A DNA stretch of 64,000 nucleotides, taken from positions 1 to 64,000 of the forward strand of contig CAVSWT010000023.1 in the NCBI GenBank assembly GCA_963731745.1, in the 5' to 3' direction. Each line of letters begins with the position of its first letter. Position 1 is the stretch's first letter. The translations under genes were made by a program, and so were the position numbers. A model generated the notes under the pieces. The model had not been told where the DNA came from. It searched no databases and was given only the letters and a program-made list of their open reading frames with translations. This document shows positions 9,269 to 18,591 of this stretch, piece after piece. The stretch is from CAVSWT01 sp963731745. Its GTDB lineage: Bacteria; Bacteroidota; Ignavibacteria; Ignavibacteriales; Ignavibacteriaceae.

Positions 9269-9525
9269 GTATCTAAAATTGGAAGGATAAATTAGCATCC
9301 CCCAACAAAAAAGAATGGCATCTCTTAACATTTTTATACTTTGATTTAAGTTTATAGGCTAAATTATTTCTGGGGCAGAGTATCTCGAACAGGATTTAGT
9401 AAGACCGTTTTTTATAAACCCTAGAGGAAAAATGTTGTATTCATTTTATGGTATTAAAAGGATAAAGTCAATAAACTTTTACTTAAATAAATTTGAAGAT
9501 CAAGATCTGATTTAACACTAGATAT

Positions 9526-10872
9526 TTACTTAAAAATATTTTTTACAGCATCAACCAAGTTTTCAACTCCAATAATTTCAATTCCTTGTGATGCGGTAAT
9601 TCCCTTTAAATTATTTTTTGGAATAATAATTTTTTTGAAGCCTAATTTTTCGGCTTCTTGTATTCTTTTTTCAATATGTCCGACGCTTCTAACTTCTCCG
9701 CCTAATCCAACTTCTCCAATTAATACAAATTGATTGTTTACAATTTTGTTCAAAAGACTGGAAATAATTGCACAGCAGACAGCCAGATCGACGGCGGGTT
9801 CGGCAATTCTAACTCCGCCGGCCATATTTAAAAAAACATTATTTGCTGAAACTCTATATCCTCCTCTTTTTTCAAGAACCGCAAGTAAAATTGAAAGTCG
9901 CCTTTGATCAAATCCAGTTGCGACACGCTGCGGATAACCATAGTTTGAAGGAGTAACTAAAGCTTGGACTTCTAATAAAATCGGCCTTGTTCCTTCCATG
10001 CTTGAAGTTACAACTGAACCAGAGGTTTCCCTTTCTCTTTCACTTAAAAATATTTCACTGGGATTTTTAATTTCAATTAAACCTTCTTCACGCATTTCAA
10101 AAATGCCTATTTCATTTGTGCTGCCGAATCTATTTTTTTGTGCTCTCAAAATTCTAAATGAATGCTGCGAATCTCCTTCAAACTGAAGAACTGTATCAAC
10201 AATATGCTCAAGCACTTTTGGGCCCGCAATCATTCCTTCTTTTGTTACATGTCCAACTATTATTACACAGAAATGTTTTTTCTTAGCTTCATCCATAAGC
10301 AGGGCAGTGCATTCGCGAATTTGTGTAATTGTGCCGGGGGAATTTTCAAGCTCGCTTCTATACATGGTTTGAATGGAATCAATTACCACAACCGAAGGAG
10401 TCAATTGACTTATTGCGGAAAGAATAACACTTAAATCTGTTTCAGCTAAAACATAAAAGCTGTCGGATTTTATTTTTAATCGTGATGACCTAATTTTAAT
10501 TTGCTTTGCAGATTCTTCGCCGGTTACATATAAAACTTTTTCGTTTATTTTTCCTGCGGCTTGCATTACCAATGTTGATTTACCAATTCCAGGATCGCCC
10601 CCTAACAATGTAACCGAACCTGGCATCAATCCACCACCTAATACTCTATCAAATTCATTTATGGTGGTTTTAATTCTTTCGTCTTCTGTGGCAGATATTT
10701 CTTCTATTCTGTTAACGGAAATTTTTCCTTTGTATGCCGTTGGTTTTCTACTATTAGATTCAATGATTTCTTCAGTGAAAGAATTCCAGCTATCACATTC
10801 CGGGCATTTCCCAACCCACCGAAGTGATTCGTAACCACAGTTAGAGCAGATATATTTTATTTTTGTTTTCAT
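9526..10872 (-). CDS. radA: DNA repair protein RadA (Sms)
   Basis: This is a branch-migrating helicase-like ATPase that works with RecA during recombinational repair. Its 448 residues match the family length. Visible parts are the N-terminal four-cysteine zinc finger (C9, C12, C23, C26), a RecA-type ATPase with Walker A GDPGIGKST (residues 92-100), the RadA-specific KNRFG motif near residue 245, and a C-terminal Lon-protease-like domain without the protease dyad (RVATGFDQRRLSILLAVLEK; LIGEVGLGGEVR). The ATG at 10872 directly precedes the zinc finger, so the start is firm. It is the last gene in this minus-strand run. Confidence 0.96.
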   Translation of the reverse strand: MKTKIKYICSNCGYESLRWVGKCPECDSWNSFTEEIIESNSRKPTAYKGKISVNRIEEISATEDERIKTTINEFDRVLGGGLMPGSVTLLGGDPGIGKSTLVMQAAGKINEKVLYVTGEESAKQIKIRSSRLKIKSDSFYVLAETDLSVILSAISQLTPSVVVIDSIQTMYRSELENSPGTITQIRECTALLMDEAKKKHFCVIIVGHVTKEGMIAGPKVLEHIVDTVLQFEGDSQHSFRILRAQKNRFGSTNEIGIFEMREEGLIEIKNPSEIFLSERERETSGSVVTSSMEGTRPILLEVQALVTPSNYGYPQRVATGFDQRRLSILLAVLEKRGGYRVSANNVFLNMAGGVRIAEPAVDLAVCCAIISSLLNKIVNNQFVLIGEVGLGGEVRSVGHIEKRIQEAEKLGFKKIIIPKNNLKGITASQGIEIIGVENLVDAVKNIFK

Positions 10873-10880
10873 ACGAAAGT

Positions 10881-10920
10881 TTTACCACTTAGACACTAAG
10901 AACACTTAGCCACACTAAGT
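10881..10920 (+). repeat. Left inverted repeat flanking the GxxExxY gene
   Basis: The sequence begins TTTACCACTTAG and continues with repeated CACT(T)AAG/CTTAG units up to the stop codon of the GxxExxY gene. Its reverse complement recurs imperfectly at 11341-11380: the first 12 bases are identical and the following units are shuffled. These A+T-balanced CACTTAG-type repeats lie exactly at the two ends of the gene and nowhere else that I could see in the window. They may be ends of a small mobile cassette or a transcript-pairing structure. Confidence 0.6.
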
Positions 10921-10921
10921 T

Positions 10922-11332
10922 TTATTCAGCTGGAAGCTTTGAAAATTCTTCTGTAACTAAAGGTATTAAACTTTGAGTTATATTTTCACAATGAAAATTA
11001 ATTAATAAACCTTTTGGCTTTCCAGTTAATTTTAAATAAGAAAGTAATTGTGCTTTATAAACAGGTATCAATACTTCTACAGCTTTCAATTCGACAATAA
11101 TTAAATCTTCAACAAGTAAATCAAGAATTAAATTAGAACCTAAGTCTTTATCTTTATATTTAATTGGAACTGGAATTTGCTTAAGCACTTTTAAACCATT
11201 TGAAGAAAGTTCTTCAATCATACAAGTTTCATAAACAGATTCCAACAATCCCGGACCTAAATTTTTATGAACTTCAATTGCACAACCAACCACTTTGTAA
11301 GAAATCTGGTTTATATATTTTTGAGTTATCAT
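10922..11332 (-). CDS. GxxExxY family protein (PD-(D/E)XK nuclease fold)
   Basis: This 136-residue protein has the family signature GPGLLESVYE at residues 25-34. It also has the restriction-like core ILDLLVEDLIIVELKAVE, with the D...E-x-K pattern of PD-(D/E)XK nucleases, and the family's LSYLKLTGKPKGLLINF segment near residue 90. The biological role of GxxExxY proteins is not established. They are common, scattered and often look mobile. Here the gene sits alone between radA and alaS, on their strand, bracketed by imperfect inverted repeats. That pattern suggests insertion as a cassette rather than membership of a housekeeping operon. Confidence 0.88.
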   Translation of the reverse strand: MITQKYINQISYKVVGCAIEVHKNLGPGLLESVYETCMIEELSSNGLKVLKQIPVPIKYKDKDLGSNLILDLLVEDLIIVELKAVEVLIPVYKAQLLSYLKLTGKPKGLLINFHCENITQSLIPLVTEEFSKLPAE

Positions 11333-11340
11333 TCTCTCTT

Positions 11341-11380
11341 TCTAAGTGTTTCTTAGTGCACTAAGTGCCTAAGTGGTAAA
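11341..11380 (-). repeat. Right inverted repeat flanking the GxxExxY gene
   Basis: Read on the minus strand it begins TTTACCACTTAG, identical to the first 12 bases of the left copy at 10881. Variant CACTTAG/CACTAAG units follow. It lies between the alaS stop codon and the GxxExxY start codon, so it occupies the 5' leader of that gene. Confidence 0.6.
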
Positions 11381-11388
11381 GCTGGCTT

Positions 11389-13974
11389 TCAATTCTGTCT
11401 TAAAATTACTTCTTCAACTTTTTCCAAAGCAACTGGAATTGCAGAAACATCTTTTCCACCGGCAGTTGCAAGATGAGGCCTTCCGCCGCCGCCGCCGCCT
11501 ACAAGCTTTGCAAGTTCACCAACAATTTTTCCTGCACTAAACTTTTTCTCTTTTATTAAATCATCTGAAACAACGCAGACAATTCCAACTTTATTATCAA
11601 TTGTTGAAATTAAAACTCCAATTCCGTTTTTTATTTTATTTCTTATTTCATCACCAAATGATTTTAATTCATCCATTGTTTCAGCATCAACTTTGGATTT
11701 ATATACCTTAATTCCATTTACATCAATTGGATTTTTAATAACAGAATCAAGCTGTCCCAATTTGCTTTGCAGCTTTAATTCGTTTATCTCTTTATCAAGC
11801 TTTTTCTTTTCTTCCAAAAGTTCTGCGATTTTATCTTCTGATTTTTTTAGATGATCGATTTGAGAGTAGATATAATTTTCAATTCCAAGTCCGGTGACAG
11901 CTTCTATTCTTCTTACTCCGCTTGCGATTGAAGATTCACTTATGATTTTAAATAAACCTATTTGAGAAGAATTTTTGACATGAGTTCCGCCGCAAAATTC
12001 CATGCTGAAATCACCAAACTGAACCACATTTACTTTGTCGCCATATTTATCACCAAAAAACATTAGCGCGCCCATTTTCTTTGCTTCATCAAAAGGAACA
12101 TTGCGATGATGCTGAAGTTGTATGTTTTCCATTAATTTTTCATTCACTAGAGATTCAATTTCTTTAATTTCAGTATCGCTTAATTTTGCAAAATGGGTGA
12201 AGTCAAAACGCAGTCTGTCAGGACCAACATACGATCCGGCTTGATGAACATGTGTTCCCAAAATTTTTCTCATTGCTGCATGAAGGAAATGAGTAGCAGT
12301 ATGATTTCGCATAATATCCCAGCGGCGTTTTTCATCTACTTCGGCAAATACTTCTTCTCCGGGTTTGATAATTTTTTGTTTTTCATTTTCAATAACATGA
12401 ATTGTGTTGTTATCAACTTTTGTAACATCAATAACATTTAAAGGAGTTTTATCAATCACTAAATTTCCAAGGTCATCAATTTGTCCGCCGGCTTCAACGT
12501 AAAAAGGAGTTTTGTTTAAGATGATTAAATCGTTTCCATTTTCTTTTTTGTGCCCGATAATTTTCGAATTTGATTTAAGTTCATCATAACCGATAAACTC
12601 AGATTTTTTATCGCCGACTAATTCAAAAGAATTTAAATCATTCAAAGAGATATTAACCGAAGCAAATTTTTCTTTTGACGCTTCTCTCCCGCGCTGCCGC
12701 TGAAGATTCATTAATTCATTAAAACCTTTTTCATCAATGCTGAAACCTTTTTCTTGAGCCATAACATTAGTGAGATCGACAGGAAATCCGAATGTATCAT
12801 ATAATTTAAATACATCATCGCCTGAAATAACTTTTTGATGTGTTTTTGTTAAATCTTTTACTACTTCATCAAACAATTCAATTCCTCTGTCAAGAGTAGC
12901 ATTAAAGCTGTCTTCTTCAGCATGAATTATTTTTTTAACATAATCTTTTTTTTCTTTTATTTCCGGAAAGACGCTGCTCATAGTTTTCACAAGTACATCA
13001 ACCAACTCAAAGAGAAAAGGTTTTTTAAGATTCAATTTTCTTCCGTATCGTGCGGCTCTTCTTAAAATTCTTCTTAATACATAACCTCGGCCATCATTGC
13101 CGGGAACTGCGCCATCGGCAATTGCAAAAGTTAAAGTTCGTATGTGATCTGCAATTACACGCATTGCAATTTGGTCTTCTTCTTTCTCATATTTAATTCC
13201 GGATACTTTTGATATTTCATTTATGATCGGCATGAAAACATCAGTATCATAATTTGAGTTTTTCTTTTGAAGAACAGCACAAACTCTTTCAAATCCCATT
13301 CCTGTATCAATATGCTTAGAAGGAAGCTCATGCAGTTTCCCCGTTTCATCGCGGTTGTATTGTATAAAAACTAAATTCCAAATTTCAATACAATCCGGAG
13401 TTCCGGCATTTACATACTTAGGATTATTATAATCATCACTAAGATTAATATGAATTTCAGAACAAGGCCCGCATGGACCAGTTTCACCCATTTCCCAAAA
13501 ATTATCTTTCTCATCAAACTTTAAAATGTGGCTGGGATCTATATCTGTTTTTGTCTTCCACAATTCCATTGCTTCATCATCGTCTCTAAAAACAGTAGCC
13601 CACAATCTTTCTTTGGGAAGCTTCCAAACTTCTGTTAAGAGTTCCCAGCCCCATTCAATTGCTTCAGCTTTATAGTAATCACCAAATGACCAGTTGCCGA
13701 GCATTTCAAAAAAAGTATGGTGATAAGTGTCGTGTCCAACTTCCTCTAAATCATTATGTTTTCCGCTCACACGAATACATTTTTGTGTATCTGCAGCGCG
13801 TGAATATTGGCGCGAGCCCGTTCCCAAAAAAACATCTTTAAATTGATTCATTCCAGCATTCGTAAAAAGCAAAGTAGGATCATCAAAAGGAACTACGGGA
13901 GAACTTGGAACAATTCTATGCTGTTTAGTTTTAAAAAAATCTAAAAATTGTTGTCTAATTTCACTTGAAGTCAT
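11389..13974 (-). CDS. alaS: Alanine--tRNA ligase
   Basis: The enzyme charges tRNA-Ala with alanine in the cytoplasm. At 861 residues it is close to the usual length for the family. The N-terminus shows the class II catalytic core (FTNAGMNQFKDVFLG; HHTFFEMLGNWSFGDYYK). The editing domain zinc site has HTATHFLH (around residue 555) and CGGTH (around residue 660). A coiled-coil linker and a C-terminal DHHA1-like segment with a glycine run (GKIVGELAKLVGGGGGGRPH) follow. The ATG at 13974 is followed at once by the expected MTSSEIRQQFLDFF. Confidence 0.98.
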   Translation of the reverse strand: MTSSEIRQQFLDFFKTKQHRIVPSSPVVPFDDPTLLFTNAGMNQFKDVFLGTGSRQYSRAADTQKCIRVSGKHNDLEEVGHDTYHHTFFEMLGNWSFGDYYKAEAIEWGWELLTEVWKLPKERLWATVFRDDDEAMELWKTKTDIDPSHILKFDEKDNFWEMGETGPCGPCSEIHINLSDDYNNPKYVNAGTPDCIEIWNLVFIQYNRDETGKLHELPSKHIDTGMGFERVCAVLQKKNSNYDTDVFMPIINEISKVSGIKYEKEEDQIAMRVIADHIRTLTFAIADGAVPGNDGRGYVLRRILRRAARYGRKLNLKKPFLFELVDVLVKTMSSVFPEIKEKKDYVKKIIHAEEDSFNATLDRGIELFDEVVKDLTKTHQKVISGDDVFKLYDTFGFPVDLTNVMAQEKGFSIDEKGFNELMNLQRQRGREASKEKFASVNISLNDLNSFELVGDKKSEFIGYDELKSNSKIIGHKKENGNDLIILNKTPFYVEAGGQIDDLGNLVIDKTPLNVIDVTKVDNNTIHVIENEKQKIIKPGEEVFAEVDEKRRWDIMRNHTATHFLHAAMRKILGTHVHQAGSYVGPDRLRFDFTHFAKLSDTEIKEIESLVNEKLMENIQLQHHRNVPFDEAKKMGALMFFGDKYGDKVNVVQFGDFSMEFCGGTHVKNSSQIGLFKIISESSIASGVRRIEAVTGLGIENYIYSQIDHLKKSEDKIAELLEEKKKLDKEINELKLQSKLGQLDSVIKNPIDVNGIKVYKSKVDAETMDELKSFGDEIRNKIKNGIGVLISTIDNKVGIVCVVSDDLIKEKKFSAGKIVGELAKLVGGGGGGRPHLATAGGKDVSAIPVALEKVEEVILRQN

Positions 13975-14116
13975 TTTTAACTCTCTGAATTAAGTATTTG
14001 ATTAACTGTAAATTGGCAGAACTGTAAAGATAAGAAATAATGATAAAACCATAAATGGAAAGAAATTTGAAAAATTATGCTGAGCATAGTTGACGGATAT
14101 TAGAGGTATTAAAACA

Positions 14117-14147
14117 AAAAACCCGGCTCTTAATAGAGACCGGGTTT
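14117..14147 (-). terminator. Rho-independent terminator after the rhodanese-thioredoxin pair
   Basis: An ACCCGG/CCGGGT stem, extended by flanking A/T pairs and an inner TCT/AGA, encloses a short TAAT loop. Read on the minus strand the hairpin is followed by a T-rich tract (TTTTTGTTTT), as expected for termination of leftward transcription from 14940. It also separates this pair from alaS. Confidence 0.85.
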
Positions 14148-14169
14148 TCATGTCACAATAATTTAAAAT

Positions 14170-14538
14170 TTAATTTTCGTTTGCTGGCACCAAAAGTTCT
14201 TCGTCAATAACTTTCTTCAAATTTTCTTTTGGTAAAGCTCCTACTGCCATTTTAGGCTGACCTTCCATAGGAATGAAAAGTAGAGATGGAATGCTTCTAA
14301 TTCCGAATGCACCAGCTAATTCTTGTTCTTCATCTGTATTTATTTTATAAAAATTAACTTTGCCATTATATTCTTCGGAAAGCTCATCGATGACAGGTCC
14401 AACCATCCGGCAAGGGCCGCACCAGGGTGCCCAAAAATCAATAATTGCAGGAACGTCACCGTTATATTTCCAGTCTTTATTCTTTTCATAATCAAAAACT
14501 TTTTCTAAAAATGTTTCTTTATTTAAATGTACGGTCAT
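14170..14538 (-). CDS. Thioredoxin-family protein
   Basis: This 122-residue cytoplasmic disulfide reductase-type protein has the canonical active site WCGPCR (C40, C43) and the cis-proline loop GIRSIPSLLFI. A clear AGGAG site precedes the ATG. It follows the rhodanese gene by 21 bases on the same strand and is closed by a terminator, so the two form a small operon. The rhodanese partner suggests sulfur-transfer or redox maintenance. The N-terminal extension of about 15 residues, compared with E. coli TrxA, is mild. I cannot tell whether it is the main thioredoxin. Confidence 0.92.
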   Translation of the reverse strand: MTVHLNKETFLEKVFDYEKNKDWKYNGDVPAIIDFWAPWCGPCRMVGPVIDELSEEYNGKVNFYKINTDEEQELAGAFGIRSIPSLLFIPMEGQPKMAVGALPKENLKKVIDEELLVPANEN

Positions 14539-14559
14539 TTTATTCTCCTAATTTAAGAT

Positions 14560-14940
14560 TTATTTAAAATTCCATGACCCAATTCCGCCTTTTAGATTGG
14601 CAGAATTAAATCCTTGTTTCTTTAATATTGAAGCAGCATTTAAGCTTCTATTTCCAGATCTGCAATAACAAATTATTTCTTTATCTTGAAACTTTTTCAA
14701 TTCACTTGATCTATTTCTAAGTTCATTTATTGGAATATGAATTGAACCTTTAATTTGCTGTGTTGATCTTTCTGATGCTGTTCTAACATCGAGTAAAACG
14801 GCATTCCGATTCTTCTTTATGGCTTCATTTGCTTCGCTTGCAGAATACTGTTTAATTGATTTAGTAAGCAGCATTTTTTTTACAATAGTATAAACAATAA
14901 ATCCCGCTAAAAGTATTAGTATTATTTGAAAAAAATTCAT
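14560..14940 (-). CDS. Membrane-anchored rhodanese-like domain protein
   Basis: It has 126 residues: an N-terminal membrane helix (FFQIILILLAGFIVYTIV, residues 3-20), then a single rhodanese domain (VLLDVRTASERSTQQIKG; GSIHIPINEL). The catalytic loop is CRSGNRS, with the active cysteine at residue 93. Such proteins carry persulfide sulfur. The helix places the domain at the inner membrane, with orientation unknown. It is the first gene of a two-gene unit with the thioredoxin downstream. Confidence 0.88.
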   Translation of the reverse strand: MNFFQIILILLAGFIVYTIVKKMLLTKSIKQYSASEANEAIKKNRNAVLLDVRTASERSTQQIKGSIHIPINELRNRSSELKKFQDKEIICYCRSGNRSLNAASILKKQGFNSANLKGGIGSWNFK

Positions 14941-15074
14941 AAAATATTCTTGTTTCTGGTTTCCAAAATAAAGTAATTTATCTACAAAACATGTGATACA
15001 TTTTGATTAAAAAGGATTCAGAATTAAAATGATGAAATGGGGGAGTGTGATTTAATTAATATTTAGTTAGAAAG

Positions 15075-17126
15075 TCAGCCTAACTTTATTCGTGCATCAA
15101 CAATAGAAATTTCATTGTGATTTGTGATAATCAAGGGATTAAAATCAAATTCAAAAATATTTGGATTATCAAGCATCATTTGAGCAGAAGCTTTAATTAT
15201 TTGTTTTATAAGCTGCAAATCGGTTGGTTTATCTCCACGTACTCCATATAAGATTTTACCAATTTTTGTAGATGAAATCATTTCCTCAATATCTTCATCA
15301 GAAATATAAGCTGATTTCATTGCCGTATCATCGTATATTTCGACATATTTTCCGCCTGTTCCAAACATAATCACAGGCCCAAAACTTGGATCCCTAAATC
15401 CCCCAATAAGCAATTCATATTTAGCTTCTATGTATGGCTGAATCAGAAATTTTTCAAGCTGAATATTGTGATCATTGAAACTGCTTAAAATTTTCATTTC
15501 TGCTTCAAAAAGTTTTTCGCGATTTTTGATGTTTACACTTACACCATTAACATCTGATTTGTGAATTACATCGCTTGAAATTCCTTTGAGAACTAACGGA
15601 TAAGATATTAGATGTTCATTTTTATTTAGCAAACGGTAGTCAAATAATAAAGATTCCACTAATGGGAAATTGTAATCTTTGCATAATTTATTTATTTCTT
15701 CTAAACTAAGAAAGCGCGACTCGTGTGAGTATATTTCTCTAATGTTTGGTTTAATATAATTTCTTTTGGTTTTTCTGTCAGAATAAAAAATCATATTTGA
15801 GATAGTTGAAACTGCGTCTTCCACACTTTTGAAAATATGTTTTTTTGTTATTGATTCGTTTTTGTATTTATCCCAAAATTCAGGCAGCGGCATGACTATC
15901 TGATAAATTGGTTTTCCGCTTAATTCATTTACAGCTTCAATTACTTCAAAGGCACTAACCATTACAGGCTCAACAAAAATGGATATTATAGCATCCACAC
16001 TTACATCTGCAATTAAAAATTCATTTACTTTTTTATAGATATCTGCTGTTGCTCCGGGTAAAAGGTCAATTGGGTTTTCAGCACTTCCTTCAGGATGAAT
16101 AATTTCTTTTAATTGTTTTTTTGTGCCTTCGGAAATTTCTGCAAGCTTTAAATTATTTTCTTCGAACAAATCAACAGTTAATATACCGTATCCTCCGCCA
16201 TTGGTTACAACTGCTATTCTATTTCCTTTTGGAAGTTTAAAATTTTCGAACCCTTTTGCCGTATTAAACATATCGGGTAGTGTTTTTGTCCGTATGATTC
16301 CAAATTGATTTAAAAGAGATTTGACAACTTTATTGTTACTGCCTAAAGCACCTGTATGAGACGATGCTGCCTTCATTCCTGAAGTAGTATTACCGGCTTT
16401 TAATACAATGACGGGTTTATTTATTTCACCATTTGCAAAACCACTAATTAATTTTTCGCCGCTTGAAAAGCTTTCAAGATAAATGCAAATAGTTTTTATG
16501 TTTTTATCCTGTTCCCAAAAGGAAATAAGTTCATTTTCAGAAACATCAGCTTTATTTCCTACACTTATAAAATGTGCAAATTTTATTTCAGTGTTTCTAA
16601 GCGAATTTAAAATTGCTGCGCCAATAGAACCGCTTTGCGATAAAAATGCGATGCTTCCTTTTTCAGGTTTTTCTGCAACAAAAGTAGCGTTTAATTTTAT
16701 ATCATCTAAAGTGTTTATTACTCCCATGCAATTTGGACCAACAAGTCTTACCCCGGCTTTTTTAATTTTGTCTATGATCCTATTTTCAATTTCTTCTCCC
16801 TCATTACCAATTTCTTTAAATCCCGCGGTTATGAGAATAATTGCGTTAACTTTTTTCTTTAGTAATTCATCTATTGAATCTTCAACATAAATTTTAGGAA
16901 CTGCAACAATTGCCAGGTCAATTTTATCTTCAATATCTGCAATAGATTTAAAGCATTTTTGATTTAAAATTTCATTAGCATTTGGATTGACGGGATAGAC
17001 TTTTCCTTTGTATCCGTAAGAAACTATGCTGTTCAATAGTTCATACCCAATGCTTTTGTGCTTAGATGACGCGCCTACTAAGCATATTGAATTTGGATAA
17101 AAGAAATTGGTTAACTGAGAGTCCAT
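15075..17126 (-). CDS. Acyl/acetate--CoA ligase (ADP-forming), fused alpha and beta subunits
   Basis: The protein interconverts acyl-CoA, ADP and phosphate with the free acid, CoA and ATP. It has 683 residues: a CoA-binding Rossmann domain (SICLVGASSKHKSIGYELL; VYPVNPNANEI), a succinyl-CoA-ligase-like flavodoxin domain with the phospho-histidine motif SSHTGALGS (His257), and a C-terminal ATP-grasp domain (SYPLVLKGISSDVIHKSDVN). The fused order and length match ADP-forming acetyl-CoA synthetases used for energy conservation in fermentative organisms. No GNAT domain is present, so it is not a Pat-type lysine acetyltransferase. Substrate is not decidable. It stands alone, with no close partner. 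Confidence 0.9.
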   Translation of the reverse strand: MDSQLTNFFYPNSICLVGASSKHKSIGYELLNSIVSYGYKGKVYPVNPNANEILNQKCFKSIADIEDKIDLAIVAVPKIYVEDSIDELLKKKVNAIILITAGFKEIGNEGEEIENRIIDKIKKAGVRLVGPNCMGVINTLDDIKLNATFVAEKPEKGSIAFLSQSGSIGAAILNSLRNTEIKFAHFISVGNKADVSENELISFWEQDKNIKTICIYLESFSSGEKLISGFANGEINKPVIVLKAGNTTSGMKAASSHTGALGSNNKVVKSLLNQFGIIRTKTLPDMFNTAKGFENFKLPKGNRIAVVTNGGGYGILTVDLFEENNLKLAEISEGTKKQLKEIIHPEGSAENPIDLLPGATADIYKKVNEFLIADVSVDAIISIFVEPVMVSAFEVIEAVNELSGKPIYQIVMPLPEFWDKYKNESITKKHIFKSVEDAVSTISNMIFYSDRKTKRNYIKPNIREIYSHESRFLSLEEINKLCKDYNFPLVESLLFDYRLLNKNEHLISYPLVLKGISSDVIHKSDVNGVSVNIKNREKLFEAEMKILSSFNDHNIQLEKFLIQPYIEAKYELLIGGFRDPSFGPVIMFGTGGKYVEIYDDTAMKSAYISDEDIEEMISSTKIGKILYGVRGDKPTDLQLIKQIIKASAQMMLDNPNIFEFDFNPLIITNHNEISIVDARIKLG

Positions 17127-17471
17127 TAAAGTTTCCCTTTAAAAATTGGGATAATTCCCCGACGAAATTTTCCAACATATATGCCACTTCATTTATAATA
17201 ATATTGTGTAAAAGAAAAGGATTGAAATAAAAAATTGTCATTTGTGAAAATTCCAAGACTAATATCTTAGGATTATTCTTAGAATTGAAAAGCGATGCAA
17301 CAGTTTTTAATGTGACGTAAGTTCGAAAATATTAAAACTGCTGAACAACTATGAATCCTTTTACTGGTACAGGGGTGGGACAAGTTTAACTATTTTGTTA
17401 AAGATTTGGCTTATTTATTTTTAAAATATATTTTGCTGTTATAGAAGTAAAGGTTTTAACAATAAAAATAA
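17127..17471. other. Divergent intergenic region
   Basis: About 345 bases lie between the divergently transcribed acyl-CoA ligase and the 17472 gene. It must hold both promoters. I see no convincing promoter box, RNA gene or repeat. A short frame across 17062-17256 overlaps the ligase and shows no coding character. Confidence 0.4.
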
Positions 17472-18581
17472 ATGAATTCATTTTACTCTTCTCAAAAACA
17501 CTTTAATCACAGAAATGTGATCTTTTTTATTCTTCTTATTTTATTTAGTCAGAATAACTTTGCACAAAAATATTACTTTTACACCAACAAGCCCTACGGC
17601 AGTGAATCACTTTTCAATCCTATAACATTATTTATAAATGGGGGTTATGATGTAACCCAGCTGCAATCAGTTTCGAATAGAATTAATCAGCCGCGATACG
17701 GCCACCAGCTTAGAACCGTACTTCGCAGCTTAGGAGATCCTTTTCATACTATTTCGGATTACGGATGGTCTCATTTTTTACGAACGGAATTTTTCCCGAT
17801 CAGCTTCACAAAAAATAATATGCAATGGGTTCCTAATTATCAGCAGCATTTAATCGGCAGCGGAATGCTTTTTACTGCTATGAAAGAATGGTATCAAATA
17901 CATGGTTATCCTGCTCCCTGGCTTTTGTCTTCAATAACTCTTATGTCTCAGCATCTTTTTAATGAAGTTATGGAAACAGGTCCGAGCGAAGTTAAAAGCG
18001 TAGATGAAATCTCTGACATTTATATTTTTGATTTAGGAAGCATTGTGCTTTTTAGTTTTGATAATATAAATGAATTCTTTCATGATAAATTAAATCTCTC
18101 CGACTGGTCATTGCAGGCAACAATTACTTTACCATACGGAAGAGTAAACGCAGGCCAATATTTTTCCATGAAATGGAAGCTGCCGTTCACGGAAGATTAT
18201 TCATTATTTTATAGGTTTGGTATGGGAGCCTTACTTGGGTTGTCAAAAAAAATGGACTTCGAAGATAATTTATCTGTGGGGTTTGGATTTAAAACAAAAC
18301 ATCTTGTTGATATTGATACTGTTTACCGTCAAAGAACTATTGAAACTGGATGGCATGCAGGAATTTTTTATGATAGAAATAATTCACTTCTCGCATCATT
18401 AGTATTCAGCGGAGTGAAAGAATATTTTTGCATGGCAGATATTTATCCCGGCATAATTAAAATTGGAAATTTTTCTCCGGGAATTTGGGCAGTATTCGGA
18501 AGAAACGGTAACAGCATGTTTGGATTTTCAACCAGGTATGTGTTTAGTATCGGGTATGAAGTTAACTCGCCAGTGAGATGA
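17472..18581 (+). CDS. Exported protein of unknown function, probably outer-membrane associated
   Basis: I do not recognise a named family. The 369-residue protein has a signal peptide (VIFFILLILFSQNNFAQ, residues 16-32, with a likely cut after FAQ). It is rich in aromatic residues and alternating strands in its last 170 residues (YFSMKWKLPFTEDYSLFYRF; GWHAGIFYDRNN; GFSTRYVFSIGYEV), as in small beta-barrels. The middle contains helical, Trp/His-rich sequence. It ends 10 bases before a methyltransferase gene on the same strand, so the two are probably co-transcribed. Confidence 0.6.
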   Translation: MNSFYSSQKHFNHRNVIFFILLILFSQNNFAQKYYFYTNKPYGSESLFNPITLFINGGYDVTQLQSVSNRINQPRYGHQLRTVLRSLGDPFHTISDYGWSHFLRTEFFPISFTKNNMQWVPNYQQHLIGSGMLFTAMKEWYQIHGYPAPWLLSSITLMSQHLFNEVMETGPSEVKSVDEISDIYIFDLGSIVLFSFDNINEFFHDKLNLSDWSLQATITLPYGRVNAGQYFSMKWKLPFTEDYSLFYRFGMGALLGLSKKMDFEDNLSVGFGFKTKHLVDIDTVYRQRTIETGWHAGIFYDRNNSLLASLVFSGVKEYFCMADIYPGIIKIGNFSPGIWAVFGRNGNSMFGFSTRYVFSIGYEVNSPVR

Positions 18582-18591
18582 AAGGAATAAA

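Noticed and set aside
17062..17256. 64-codon minus-strand frame at the start of the acyl-CoA ligase gene
   Set aside because: It overlaps the ligase's N-terminal coding sequence in another frame and shows no coding pattern; the ligase start is clear.
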